The position numbers were made by a program, and so were the translations under genes. A stretch of DNA of 64,000 bases from NCBI GenBank assembly GCA_964446835.1, contig CAYUQT010000039.1:26402-90401 (forward strand). The letters run 5' to 3'. Position 1 is the first letter of the stretch, and each line of letters starts with the position of its first letter. The notes under the pieces are model-generated. The model ran no database searches and had not been told where the DNA came from. It saw nothing but the letters and a program-made list of their open reading frames with translations. This DNA is from CAYUQT01 sp964446835 (GTDB lineage: Bacteria > Planctomycetota > Phycisphaerae > UBA1845 > JAFGLZ01). Positions 49,924 to 58,227 of this stretch are shown here, one piece after another.

Positions 49924-50577
49924 TCAAGGCTTCTGCTCGACGCCCTCTTTGGGCTTCTCTTTCTGGGCGGAGGCCTTCTTCTTCAGTTCCTCAATCTGCT
50001 TCTTCAGGTCTTCAATCTGCTTCTTGAGATCCTGAATCAGCTTGCCGGCGGCATCAAGGTCCCCCTGAACCTTCTGGGTCTTGGCATCGGCAGCCTTGGC
50101 GGTATCGGCGGCCTGCTGAGCGGCCTGGCCGGCCTTGGCAAGGTCCGCCTTCGCCTTCTCAGCGGCACTCGCCGCGTCGGCCTTGGTCTTGTCCAACTCG
50201 GCCTTCATGCCCTCCGAAGCCTTCTTCGCCTCGTCGGCCGCCTTTTTCGATTCCTCCGCGGCCTTCTGCGCCGCAGCCAAGTCCCCCTGAACCTTCTTGA
50301 CCTGCGAGTCGGCCTCGGCCTTCACCTTGGCGGCGTCGTCATTGGCCTTCTTGGTCTCCGCCTGAGCCTTGTCCACATCGGATGCCAGACGCTTGATCCT
50401 GGCGTTCAGCTCATCGACATCCTTCTGCTTGGCGTCCTTCTCACTCTGGAGCCTGGCGTTGTCCTCCTTGAGCAAGGCAATGGCCTGCTTGGGGTCCTCG
50501 CAACCCGTCAGCGTCCAGAGACCGACGACTACGACCGCCGGCAACGCCCACCATCCTTGAATCGCAGCATGCCTCAT
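49924..50577 (-). CDS. Coiled-coil lipoprotein
   Basis: A 217-residue protein whose ATG at 50577 follows AAGGAGA by nine bases. Residues 1-27 form a lipoprotein signal (WALPAVVVVGLWTLTGC), with Cys26 in LTGC as the acylation site. The rest is one long Ala/Lys/Glu-rich coiled coil (for example LASDVDKAQAETKKANDDAA, IQDLKKQIEDLKKQIEELKK) ending in a Lys/Glu/Pro tail. It resembles murein-lipoprotein-like or envelope-spacer proteins by composition, but no enzyme domain is present. It stands 161 bases downstream of the RNase E/G gene on the same strand, and 101 bases separate it from tRNA-Pro. Confidence 0.8.
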   Translation of the reverse strand: MRHAAIQGWWALPAVVVVGLWTLTGCEDPKQAIALLKEDNARLQSEKDAKQKDVDELNARIKRLASDVDKAQAETKKANDDAAKVKAEADSQVKKVQGDLAAAQKAAEESKKAADEAKKASEGMKAELDKTKADAASAAEKAKADLAKAGQAAQQAADTAKAADAKTQKVQGDLDAAGKLIQDLKKQIEDLKKQIEELKKKASAQKEKPKEGVEQKP

Positions 50578-50738
50578 CGCAACGTCTCCTTTCGTCGATT
50601 CTCCCGGGCCGAGAGAACCTCTCACCGACCCGCTCGGCACCCCGCCCTGTCGGCAGGGTATCGACCATACCGTACCCCGTAACGCCGGTCATAATAAGAC
50701 GGTGGACCCTCTGCGCCAACCCGCGTTTTGCGTGCCGA

Positions 50739-53045
50739 TCACGGAAACTTCAGTACCTGACCGCGTGCATCCCAGCAGGCGTACTCGACACGATCCAGTC
50801 CGAACGCGTCGTTCGACCGAACGACGATCTGCCGTCCCGACCGAACCTCGAGATCAGAGATCGAGCGTCGCTTGCGGTTCTGAAGCTGGAACGCAACCTC
50901 GGGATGAACCTGAACCTCGATCTTCTGGATCACGTCGCGATGGCTGGCAAGCTGAATCATCCGCATGACGTCCAGAATCGTTGTCTCCGGCGTCTTGACC
51001 ATGCCGCTGCCCTGACAGAAAGGACAGTCCTGATGCATGCTGCGCGAGATGCTCGGCCGGGTTCGCTGCCGGGTCATCTCGACAATCCCGAACCGCGACA
51101 TGCGCAGGATCTTCGCCCGCTCCTTGTGGCGCTTCAGGGCATCACGCAGCGACTTCTCCACCGCACGCCGGTTCTTCTCCAGCCGCATGTCGATGAAGTC
51201 GCAGACGATGACGCCGCCCAGATCGCGAAGCCGAAGCTGACGCGCGATCTCCTCCGCCGCCTCCAGGTTGATCCGCCGTGCGGTCTCCTCCGCATCCTCC
51301 ATTTCCCGGAACTTGCCGCTGTTGACGTCGATCGCTACCAGTGCCTCCGTCGAGTCGATCACCAGCGACCCACCGATCGGAAGCGCCACATAACGACCGT
51401 GAAGCTTCTCTATCTGATTCTCGATACCCAGGCGGTGATACAACGGCTGCGGATCGTTGTAGACGAACACCTTCTCCGCCGCGTTGGGCATGGCCACCGC
51501 CAGGAAATCGCGAACCTTCATCGCCGTCGTCGACTCGTCGATGACGATCCGCTCGACCTCGGGCTCCAGCGTGTCCCGAACCGTTCGGATCGCCAGATCG
51601 GACTCCTGATACAGCGTGGCCGGCGCCTTCTCCGACCGGATCCGCTCCGTCACGGTCTTCCAGAGCCGCACCAGGTAGTTCAGATCCTCCTGAAGTTCCC
51701 GCTTCGTGCGATCCATGCCGGCCGTCCGAAGGATGAACCCCATGCTCTTGGGCAAATCGAGCTGGTTGAGCACATCGCGCATCTTGCGACGTGCTTCGTC
51801 CTCTTCGATTTTGCGGGACACCCCCAACCGATTCATGCCCGGCATCATCACCAGAAATCGCCCCGGCACGCTGATATACGTGGTCAGCGTCGGGCCCTTG
51901 GTGCCGATGCCCTCTTTCGTGATCTGAACGATCACCTCCTGCCCGCGGCGGAGACACCTCTGAATCGGCGGCCGATCGCGACGCGGCGTCTTCCGCCCAA
52001 TCTCCTCGGGTTCGCCGTTGTGCTCGGGGAAGTACTGAGGGATCAGATCCGAGATGTGCAGAAAGCCGTTCTTGTTCAGACCGAAGTCTACAAACGCCGC
52101 CTGAATCGAAGGCTCGACGTTGGTGATACGCCCCTTGTATATGTTTCCCACGTGCGACTCGGCCGACGCCCGTTCGAGGAAGAACTCTTCGAGCCGCCCG
52201 TCCCGCGTCACGGCAATACGGCACTCCTCGCCGGGCGTGACGCTGATGAGCATCTCCATGCCGGTCCCCAGCCGGCCCGACGGAGCGGCGCTCTGGGCCC
52301 CTCCCTTTCCCCGACGTCGCGACCGACCCCGTTTCGGCTTCTCACTGGAAGGGACGCCCGGCACGGCCGGCGGAACCTCCGAAATGACCGCCAGAGTTGG
52401 CGGCTCAGAAGGAGGACCCCCTGTCGACATCGATGTCGAAGCCGTCTCCGCCGCGATCCCAGGCTCCCCTGCTGGAACTGTCTCCCTGGCCTCTTCGTAC
52501 CCGCCACCGTTCCAATCCACCGTATGTCCCTGAGGCTTGTCCTGCGGAGGACGATGCGGATGGCCGGAGACATGTCCCCCTGCCCCACCATGCCCCGCAT
52601 GAACCGGACCCGAACCCTGCGCCTGACCGGCAGGTGCACCCGGCAACGGTGCGCCTTCCCCCCCCTCTCTCCGCCTCCGCCCGCGTCTGGAGCGCCGGCG
52701 TCGGCGTCTCCGAGGAGCACCCTCCCCCGGTTGGCCATTGCCCTGAAAACCCGTCGGGGCGACCTCGCCGGAAACCGCACTCGGAGCAGCCGTCGCCGCC
52801 TCGACGATCGGCGGCGAGTCACCCGCGGGAAGCACAACCTCCGGCGGCGCCTCATGCCCGACACTGCCGGCAGTCAACCCGCCGACGTCCCTGGCCAGAG
52901 GCTCATCGGGCAGGAAGGAGTCCTGTTGGATTCCTTCCGATTCACGGCCTGCCTCCTGCTCCACCGGCGGTTCGCCCTGCGGAGCGGTCGGCTCTGTCTT
53001 CACGCTCTTCGCGGTCCTTCGCGAGGTGATACGTTTCCTTGCCAC
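50739..53045 (-). CDS. rng: Ribonuclease E/G family protein
   Basis: A 768-residue endoribonuclease for rRNA and mRNA processing. It starts at a GTG at 53045 with AAAGGA upstream. Residues 1-265 are a Pro/Gly/Arg/Glu-rich low-complexity extension with basic RRRRRRSRRGRRRR and KRGRSRRRGK patches. The conserved core begins with an S1 domain (~298-365: HVGNIYKGRI, AAFVDFGLNKNGFLHISD). The catalytic metal-binding aspartates are Asp573 (AIDVNSGKF) and Asp616 (VCDFIDMRLEKNRR), spaced as in E. coli RNase E, and the Zn-link cysteines are Cys674/Cys677 (CPFCQGSG). It lacks the long C-terminal degradosome scaffold; the disordered part is N-terminal instead. E versus G cannot be decided by eye. Confidence 0.93.
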   Translation of the reverse strand: MARKRITSRRTAKSVKTEPTAPQGEPPVEQEAGRESEGIQQDSFLPDEPLARDVGGLTAGSVGHEAPPEVVLPAGDSPPIVEAATAAPSAVSGEVAPTGFQGNGQPGEGAPRRRRRRRSRRGRRRREGGEGAPLPGAPAGQAQGSGPVHAGHGGAGGHVSGHPHRPPQDKPQGHTVDWNGGGYEEARETVPAGEPGIAAETASTSMSTGGPPSEPPTLAVISEVPPAVPGVPSSEKPKRGRSRRRGKGGAQSAAPSGRLGTGMEMLISVTPGEECRIAVTRDGRLEEFFLERASAESHVGNIYKGRITNVEPSIQAAFVDFGLNKNGFLHISDLIPQYFPEHNGEPEEIGRKTPRRDRPPIQRCLRRGQEVIVQITKEGIGTKGPTLTTYISVPGRFLVMMPGMNRLGVSRKIEEDEARRKMRDVLNQLDLPKSMGFILRTAGMDRTKRELQEDLNYLVRLWKTVTERIRSEKAPATLYQESDLAIRTVRDTLEPEVERIVIDESTTAMKVRDFLAVAMPNAAEKVFVYNDPQPLYHRLGIENQIEKLHGRYVALPIGGSLVIDSTEALVAIDVNSGKFREMEDAEETARRINLEAAEEIARQLRLRDLGGVIVCDFIDMRLEKNRRAVEKSLRDALKRHKERAKILRMSRFGIVEMTRQRTRPSISRSMHQDCPFCQGSGMVKTPETTILDVMRMIQLASHRDVIQKIEVQVHPEVAFQLQNRKRRSISDLEVRSGRQIVVRSNDAFGLDRVEYACWDARGQVLKFP

Positions 53046-53075
53046 GTGATTTTCCTTTACCGAAATGCGGCAGAG

Positions 53076-53744
53076 TCATGCCGGGTCTGCCGAGACGGCC
53101 GGTTCGACAACCAACTCGTCCCATCGAATGCTCACGCGTCGGAGGCGATGCAACACCTCGACCGGAGACAACCCAAGCAGTTCCAGAACCTCCGCCGGTC
53201 TGGCCGAACCTTCCGGGGTGATGGGCAGGGCGAAAACGAGGGCGTTGCCGATCAGTTCGACTCGCGAAATCCTGCTTCGCAGGTCGACGCGTCGTGGTTG
53301 AACAACCTTCTGACTGCTCCGCGAGACTTCCAAACGCTCGGCGGACAACAGTCGGCGGCTTGCTTCAGACAGCCCGGGCTTCATCTCCTCGGACAGATCG
53401 AGGTGGTAAGTCGCCTCGACCGGTCTTGGGACAATCCGCCCCGCCAAAGCAAACGCCTCGACGAACGTCAGGCCGTCGGGCAGACGCCCGGCCAGCCGCT
53501 GGAGGACCCCCTCTGGGGATTGGGGACCTTCCAGTTCCACGATCAGCAACTCGTCGTCCGACGCGACTCCCGCCGTTCTCGGTAACGGCAACCATAAGTG
53601 GGGTCTCGGATTGAACCCCTGAGAGTACCGCATCGGCAGGTTCGCCCGTAACGCGGCACGCTCGAACAATCGAAGCATGTCGCGGTGCGAAAGGAATCGC
53701 ACGTCTCCCGTCACGGTGAACCGAATAGCCACCCGGTGCCGCAA
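53076..53744 (-). CDS. TIGR03936 / DUF2344 radical-SAM-associated protein
   Basis: A 222-residue protein with the family's start: RFTVTGDVRFLSHRDMLRLF, then MRYSQGFNPRPHLWLPLP. It corresponds to the DUF2344 domain that normally follows, or is fused to, a radical SAM protein (TIGR03960) and is often next to RNase E/G. Here it lies 30 bases upstream of the RNase E/G gene, with no radical SAM gene beside it. The start appears to be TTG at 53744 (matching the usual N-terminus); GTG at 53732 is an alternative. A role in RNA modification or ribosome-related maturation is suspected for the family but not known. Confidence 0.85.
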   Translation of the reverse strand: MRHRVAIRFTVTGDVRFLSHRDMLRLFERAALRANLPMRYSQGFNPRPHLWLPLPRTAGVASDDELLIVELEGPQSPEGVLQRLAGRLPDGLTFVEAFALAGRIVPRPVEATYHLDLSEEMKPGLSEASRRLLSAERLEVSRSSQKVVQPRRVDLRSRISRVELIGNALVFALPITPEGSARPAEVLELLGLSPVEVLHRLRRVSIRWDELVVEPAVSADPA

Positions 53745-53853
53745 TGCCTTTTAGACCCCTCGGTTCGGCACGTTCTGTTTCACTCTCATCACCGCGGAAT
53801 CGAGCCCCAGACTCGCCCGCGAACTCACACATATCCTGTCCCGCCGACATGCC

Positions 53854-55593
53854 TCACACCACTTGCGGCAGGATTTTCCTCAGTTCGTCTCTCAGGTAGT
53901 TCGATATCTCCCGGTCGCTCTCCATCGTCAGCACGCGGGTCGCCACCTGCTGTGCATACGAAATCGACACGCTCCGAACCACACGTTTGATCTCAGGAAT
54001 GGCGTTCGGCGCCATGCTGAATCCTCTCAGCCCCAACCCGAGCAACAGCATGGTGTAGATCGGATCACCCGCCACCTCGCCGCACAGACAACACTCGATA
54101 CCCTTCTCCTCGGCCGTCCGAATCACCTGATGGACGAATCGGATGACCGCCGGATCCGCCCCCGTGTACAGCGAAGCGACGCGCTCGTTCGCACGGTCCA
54201 CCGCCAGCGTGTACTGAATCAGATCGTTCGTCCCGATGCTGAAGAAATCTGCCTCGTGCGCCAGCGAGGCACACATCGCCACCGCCGAAGGCGTCTCGAT
54301 CATGATCCCCACACGAATATCCCGGCGATAGTCTACTCCCTCTTCCTCCAAATCCTCACGAGCCTCCGCCAAGATCCATTTGGCCTGGCGAATCTCGGTA
54401 AGCCGCGTGATCAGCGGAAACATGATCGATACGTTCCCACGCACCGACGCCCTCAGGATGGCCCTCAACTGAGCTTTGAACAAGCCCACGTGGCCCAGGC
54501 AGAAGCGAATGGACCTCATCCCGAGGAACGGATTCCGCTCCCGCTCCTCTCCCGTGATCCGTGCGTACTTGTCGGCACCCAGGTCCAGGGTCCGAATCAC
54601 GATCGGCTTGTCCCCCACCGCCTCAATGGCGGCGCGGTAGGCCTCGTAGTGATCCTCTTCCGATGGCTCTGTGTCGCCGCGGAGATACAGGAACTCGGTC
54701 CGATACAGTCCGATCCCCTGCGCCCCGCGATCCAGACACGTGCTCACCTCGTGAGGAAACTCGATATTCCCCAGCAGCTTGACCTCGATCCCATCGCGGG
54801 TCACCGCCGGCAGATCCCGCAGTTCGTCCAGTTCCCGGCCGAACTCGATCAGGCGCTCCTCCGCCTGCTCGTACTCGTGCCGAGTCTGCTCGTCAGGTTG
54901 AGCAACCACCAGCCCGCGCGTACCGTCAATGATGATCAGATCACCGCCGGACACCTTGGCGGTCAGGCCGGCCATGCCGACCACGGCAGGAATACCCATG
55001 CTCCGCGCCAGAATCGCGGTGTGACTCGTCAACCCGCCGGCCTCGGTCGCAAACCCCAAGACCTTCGAACGGTCCAGATTGGCCGTCTGAGAAGGTGTCA
55101 GGTCGTGTGCGATAATCACCACCGGCTCGGTCAGATGAGCCAGGTCCTCTCGCGTGTGACCCAGCAGGTGGCGCAGGATGCGTTTCTCGATGTCATACAC
55201 ATCCTGGATACGACTGCTGAACAGCGCCTCCCGCATGTCGAGAAAACGCCGCTGGTAGTCTCGCATCACCATGCTGACGGCGTAGGAAGCCGAAAAACGG
55301 TTCTTGGTCACCGTGTCCAGCAATCGCTGTCGGAACGACTCGTTCGTCAGAACGCCGATGTGGAAATCGAAGATCGCCGCCGTCTCGCGACCGAGCTGTC
55401 GCGCCGTCCGATCGCGAAGTTCCATGACCTCGCGACGAGCCGCGTCCAGGGCCAGATCGATATGTTCTTGCTCATGGGGAATCTCCGCGGGCGATACAAT
55501 GCGCCGGCTGATGCGATATTCCTCGGTATCGAGCACCACCGCCGGAGCAATGGCCACGCCGGGAGAAACCGGAATGCCCTTCTTAACCTCCAT
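53854..55593 (-). CDS. ptsI: PTS enzyme I (phosphoenolpyruvate-protein phosphotransferase)
   Basis: A 579-residue cytoplasmic enzyme that takes phosphate from PEP and passes it to HPr. The phosphorylated histidine is His191 in GLTSHTAILARSMGIPAV, at the position expected from E. coli (His189). The PEP-binding C-terminal barrel has the signatures GIGLYRTEFLYL, DLGADKYARI, NPFLGMRSIR and SIGTNDLIQYTLAVDR plus the catalytic Cys in CCLCGEVAGD. The length is normal for enzyme I without a GAF domain. It lies 109 bases downstream of the HPr gene, in a group with the PtsN-like IIA and a hibernation factor, suggesting a regulatory rather than sugar-importing PTS. Confidence 0.96.
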   Translation of the reverse strand: MEVKKGIPVSPGVAIAPAVVLDTEEYRISRRIVSPAEIPHEQEHIDLALDAARREVMELRDRTARQLGRETAAIFDFHIGVLTNESFRQRLLDTVTKNRFSASYAVSMVMRDYQRRFLDMREALFSSRIQDVYDIEKRILRHLLGHTREDLAHLTEPVVIIAHDLTPSQTANLDRSKVLGFATEAGGLTSHTAILARSMGIPAVVGMAGLTAKVSGGDLIIIDGTRGLVVAQPDEQTRHEYEQAEERLIEFGRELDELRDLPAVTRDGIEVKLLGNIEFPHEVSTCLDRGAQGIGLYRTEFLYLRGDTEPSEEDHYEAYRAAIEAVGDKPIVIRTLDLGADKYARITGEERERNPFLGMRSIRFCLGHVGLFKAQLRAILRASVRGNVSIMFPLITRLTEIRQAKWILAEAREDLEEEGVDYRRDIRVGIMIETPSAVAMCASLAHEADFFSIGTNDLIQYTLAVDRANERVASLYTGADPAVIRFVHQVIRTAEEKGIECCLCGEVAGDPIYTMLLLGLGLRGFSMAPNAIPEIKRVVRSVSISYAQQVATRVLTMESDREISNYLRDELRKILPQVV

Positions 55594-55702
55594 GAGTCCC
55601 CATCAGGTCCATCGCTGATCGCCTTGCCGAAAATGCCTTCCTCGAATCGCCCGGAATCCACAAGCATCTGCCACAGCGCGCATCAGTCGAATCGATTCTG
55701 TT

Positions 55703-55972
55703 TCAGATCTCCTCGCCGAAACCTCTTTCCACCAATCCCACCAAGGCATCGACGGCCTCTGGGGCGTCGGAACCACACGCCGTGATCCTCAGTTGTGTCC
55801 CCTTCGTCGCCTCCAGAAGCATCATCTCCATCGGGCTCTTGCCGTCCACCACCGTGGTATTCTTCTCCACCTTGACGTCGCAAGAGAACCGAGAGGCCGT
55901 GTCCACAAACTGCATGACAGGACGCGCGTGAAGCCCCTGCTTGTTGCAGATCGTGACGTCCCGCTGAACCAT
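55703..55972 (-). CDS. ptsH: HPr phosphocarrier protein
   Basis: An 89-residue HPr. His15 lies in the canonical GLHARPV site, phosphorylated by enzyme I, and Ser46 is present in GKSPMEMM, the place that HPr kinase phosphorylates in organisms that have it. I chose the ATG at 55972 because it gives the standard length; a longer frame to 56059 only adds an unconserved leader. The gene lies between the PtsN-like IIA gene (92 bases upstream) and enzyme I (109 bases downstream). With no EIIB/EIIC permease in the window, it probably relays phosphate to PtsN and to regulatory targets. Confidence 0.95.
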   Translation of the reverse strand: MVQRDVTICNKQGLHARPVMQFVDTASRFSCDVKVEKNTTVVDGKSPMEMMLLEATKGTQLRITACGSDAPEAVDALVGLVERGFGEEI

Positions 55973-56064
55973 CTTCGTCTTCTCAAAGGGTGATTTCAGC
56001 ACCGCTCGTCCCGCACATTCCAAAGCTCGCGGTCTTGTGCCCGCCGGCTCGCCCCACACGCATC

Positions 56065-56532
56065 CTACGACCCGGCATCGGCCTCCTTGATCAGATCGAC
56101 AATCGCCTCCAGCTTGTCGGCCTGACGAAGGAACCGCCGGAAGTTGTCCTGTTGCAGGTGACGGAAAATGCTCTCCATCGCCTGCAAGTGCTCGTCGGGA
56201 TGGTCCTGGGGACTCAACAGCAATACCACCGAGTAGACCGGGGCACGATCCAACGCAGCAAAATCCACACCCACACTGCTCCGACCGATCGTCGCCACCA
56301 TCTTCTTGATGGCCGCATGCTTGGCGTGCGGAACGGCCACACCCTTGCCGAATCCGGTACTGCCCTGGTTCTCACGCTGGACGACCGCCCGAACAATGGC
56401 CTCAACTTCCCCAGAGGGAATCTTGCCGCTCTTTCTGAGACTCTCCACTAATTCGCGGATCACCCCGTTGCGGTCTGTGGCCTGTAACTCGGGAACAATC
56501 GCCTCTTTAACGATAAAATCGCTCAGCTTCAT
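56065..56532 (-). CDS. ptsN: PTS IIA component, PtsN (EIIA-Ntr) type
   Basis: A 155-residue PTS EIIA-2 domain protein. The phosphorylated residue is His69 in GKGVAVPHAKH. The C-terminal helical part (SPQDHPDEHLQAMESIFRHL) is typical of PtsN. PtsN accepts phosphate from HPr and usually controls potassium uptake, nitrogen and stress responses rather than sugar transport. An AGGAAAG ribosome binding site precedes the ATG, and the gene starts seven bases after the stop of the hibernation factor, the hpf-ptsN pairing seen in many bacteria. A fructose-type IIA is the alternative, but no IIB/IIC is nearby. Confidence 0.92.
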   Translation of the reverse strand: MKLSDFIVKEAIVPELQATDRNGVIRELVESLRKSGKIPSGEVEAIVRAVVQRENQGSTGFGKGVAVPHAKHAAIKKMVATIGRSSVGVDFAALDRAPVYSVVLLLSPQDHPDEHLQAMESIFRHLQQDNFRRFLRQADKLEAIVDLIKEADAGS

Positions 56533-56539
56533 GGCTTTC

Positions 56540-56890
56540 CTACGTCGTTGATGAGGTTTCGATCTCGCCGCCCGCTTCCGGTGTACGCCTGTCTGCCTTG
56601 TGCTTCCGGTTCCGGGTACGTTCCTTCTGCTTGGTAATCTGTCGTTCCACCTTATCCATCACCATATCGACGGCCGCGTAAATATCCTCGCCGCGTTCCT
56701 TCGCGACAAAAACATGACTATCGGCCTTGGCCACGATCTCCGCCCCGAAAGCCACACCCTCTCCGTCGACGATCACCTCAACCGATTGCAGCCGATCGTA
56801 ATATCGACCCAGCTTGCCAACCTTGTTCTCGACGTAACTGCGAAGCTCGGCACCTAATTCGATATGTCGCCCGATAACGGAAATCTGCAC
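56540..56890 (-). CDS. hpf: Ribosome hibernation promoting factor (HPF/RaiA), short form
   Basis: A 116-residue protein that binds the 30S decoding region and stabilises inactive ribosomes. The fold signature is visible: VQISVIGRHIELGAELRSYV, KVGKLGRYYDRLQSVEVIVD, then EDIYAAVDMVMDKVERQ. The start is the GTG at 56890 with a strong AAGGAGG six bases upstream; an ATG at 56908 adds six residues but overlaps the binding site. A basic C-terminal tail follows (KQKERTRNRKHKADRRTP), and the long-form dimerisation domain is absent. It lies immediately upstream of ptsN and 19 bases after the DUF502 gene. Confidence 0.93.
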   Translation of the reverse strand: MQISVIGRHIELGAELRSYVENKVGKLGRYYDRLQSVEVIVDGEGVAFGAEIVAKADSHVFVAKERGEDIYAAVDMVMDKVERQITKQKERTRNRKHKADRRTPEAGGEIETSSTT

Positions 56891-56909
56891 TCGAATTCCT
56901 CCTTGCATT

Positions 56910-57947
56910 TCAGGTCACTGGACCACCCGAACCTGGGCGGCCTGTTTGGGACGGTGAAATCGTTCCTCCTTTCACCTCCCCCCGCGATTCGTCCTCATGG
57001 GCCGGTAGACCTTGCACACCACCGCTTCCCAATCCCTCAACGGATACGCCAAGATGCCCCGGGTCACCCCCCGAGCCGTCCGCCGGCAACGACCTTCCCG
57101 GACCGACGACACCTCCGCTGATCACGAAACGCAACGCCTCATCCATACTGATCCGCAGGACCAGGATCTCGGACCGCGGAATCATGATCACATATCCCGT
57201 AATCGGCGTTGGACTGTTGGGAATAAAGACGGTCACCAGATCATCTCGCACCCCACCCCACGAGGTGCCGATGCCCGGCCCCGTCAACAGCCCCACCGTC
57301 CACATCCCCTTCCGGGGATACTCCACCGCCACCACACCCCCGGATGCAGGCTTCTTCTCATCGCTGAACAGAAAATCCGTCACCTGCTTAATCGGGGGAT
57401 ATATCGCATTTACCAGCGGCACCCGCTCTTGAATGCGCTCCAGAAGCCGCCAGATTCTTCGTCCGATAAAACTCGCCACGAAGAACCCTACGAAGTATAC
57501 CAACGAAACCGCTATGAGGAAGCCCACCAGCCCCAACTTGTACTTGGCAAATAGAATTCGCCACATGGCAAGGCGATATTCAAGGGACTCATCCCCCTTT
57601 CGGTCTTTCGACCCGCAGTGCACCGGGTGGTGAATCAGCAGGTACTCTCGAGTCAGCCATCTTCCCTGAGAATCCATCTGATTGATCGGCGTCCCATATC
57701 GAAGCGTGTCCACTTCGGGATCGACCGTCGAGGACTGTGGAGCACCGGCCGTCCGCGCCAGAACCTCGATGAAGCCCCGAGTGATACGCTGCCCGAGATA
57801 CTCGTCCACCAGCGTGTACGCCCAGATCAGAATGGCGATCGTCAGGAGGGTGGGTAGTACGGCGGCAAGACCCCGCAGGAAGAACTTGCTGAAGTCCTGA
57901 AAGAAGCCTTCTCTGAACTGTCCTTCGGCGCTGTCCAAAGCTGTCAC
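56910..57947 (-). CDS. DUF502 family membrane protein
   Basis: A 345-residue inner-membrane protein with two strong helices, about 26-47 (RGLAAVLPTLLTIAILIWAY) and ~150-172 (LVGFLIAVSLVYFVGFFVAS). DUF502 marks follow: IPLVNAIYPPIKQVTDFLF-like stretch (VNAIYPPIKQVTDFLF), GMWTVGLLTGPGIG, VFIPNSPTPITGYVIMIPRS and the EALRFVISGGV end. The family is widespread and uncharacterised. The start is GTG at 57947. A ~55-residue Gly/Ser-rich tail (from VVGPGRSLPADGSGGDP) is extra compared with typical members. It is the first gene of the minus-strand group leading into hpf-ptsN. Confidence 0.9.
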   Translation of the reverse strand: MTALDSAEGQFREGFFQDFSKFFLRGLAAVLPTLLTIAILIWAYTLVDEYLGQRITRGFIEVLARTAGAPQSSTVDPEVDTLRYGTPINQMDSQGRWLTREYLLIHHPVHCGSKDRKGDESLEYRLAMWRILFAKYKLGLVGFLIAVSLVYFVGFFVASFIGRRIWRLLERIQERVPLVNAIYPPIKQVTDFLFSDEKKPASGGVVAVEYPRKGMWTVGLLTGPGIGTSWGGVRDDLVTVFIPNSPTPITGYVIMIPRSEILVLRISMDEALRFVISGGVVGPGRSLPADGSGGDPGHLGVSVEGLGSGGVQGLPAHEDESRGEVKGGTISPSQTGRPGSGGPVT

Positions 57948-58227
57948 TTCCGTGAACGGACGACGACCATCAATGGGTGACTTCGGCGTAACCGCCGTTG
58001 AGGAAGAGACATTGCAGCAACCTCAAGATGTTTCAGTCTAGTATGGCAGCCGCGCCCCGTCAACACGCCCGATCAGCCCAAATCCCCCGCCTCAACCTTC
58101 GGCCCGTTCCATCACATGGGAAGTCCTGCAATCAATAACCCGGGCAGAAACGCGACATAAGGCTTCGGCAATCAGCAGCCCCACTGCGGTTGCCGGCATT
58201 TGGCCCCCGGGCCGATCCCGTGATATC
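57948..58227. promoter_or_regulatory. Divergent promoter region
   Basis: 280 bases between the DUF502 gene (minus) and the TPR membrane protein gene (plus). A TAGTATGGC patch near 58038 is the most AT-rich piece. No operator repeat or hairpin stands out. Confidence 0.35.

Noticed and set aside
49633..50682. 349-codon plus-strand open frame with a hydrophobic Leu-rich part
   Set aside because: It runs through the pseudogene remnant, a terminator, tRNA-Pro and the antisense of a coiled-coil lipoprotein; the apparent hydrophobic helices are antisense of Lys/Glu-rich codons.
50904..53585. 893-codon plus-strand open frame opposite RNase E/G and the DUF2344 gene
   Set aside because: Antisense shadow; His/Arg/Leu-rich, with no conserved motif and two firmly identified genes on the other strand.
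53863..55785. 640-codon plus-strand open frame opposite PTS enzyme I
   Set aside because: Antisense shadow of ptsI, whose active-site residues are all identifiable.
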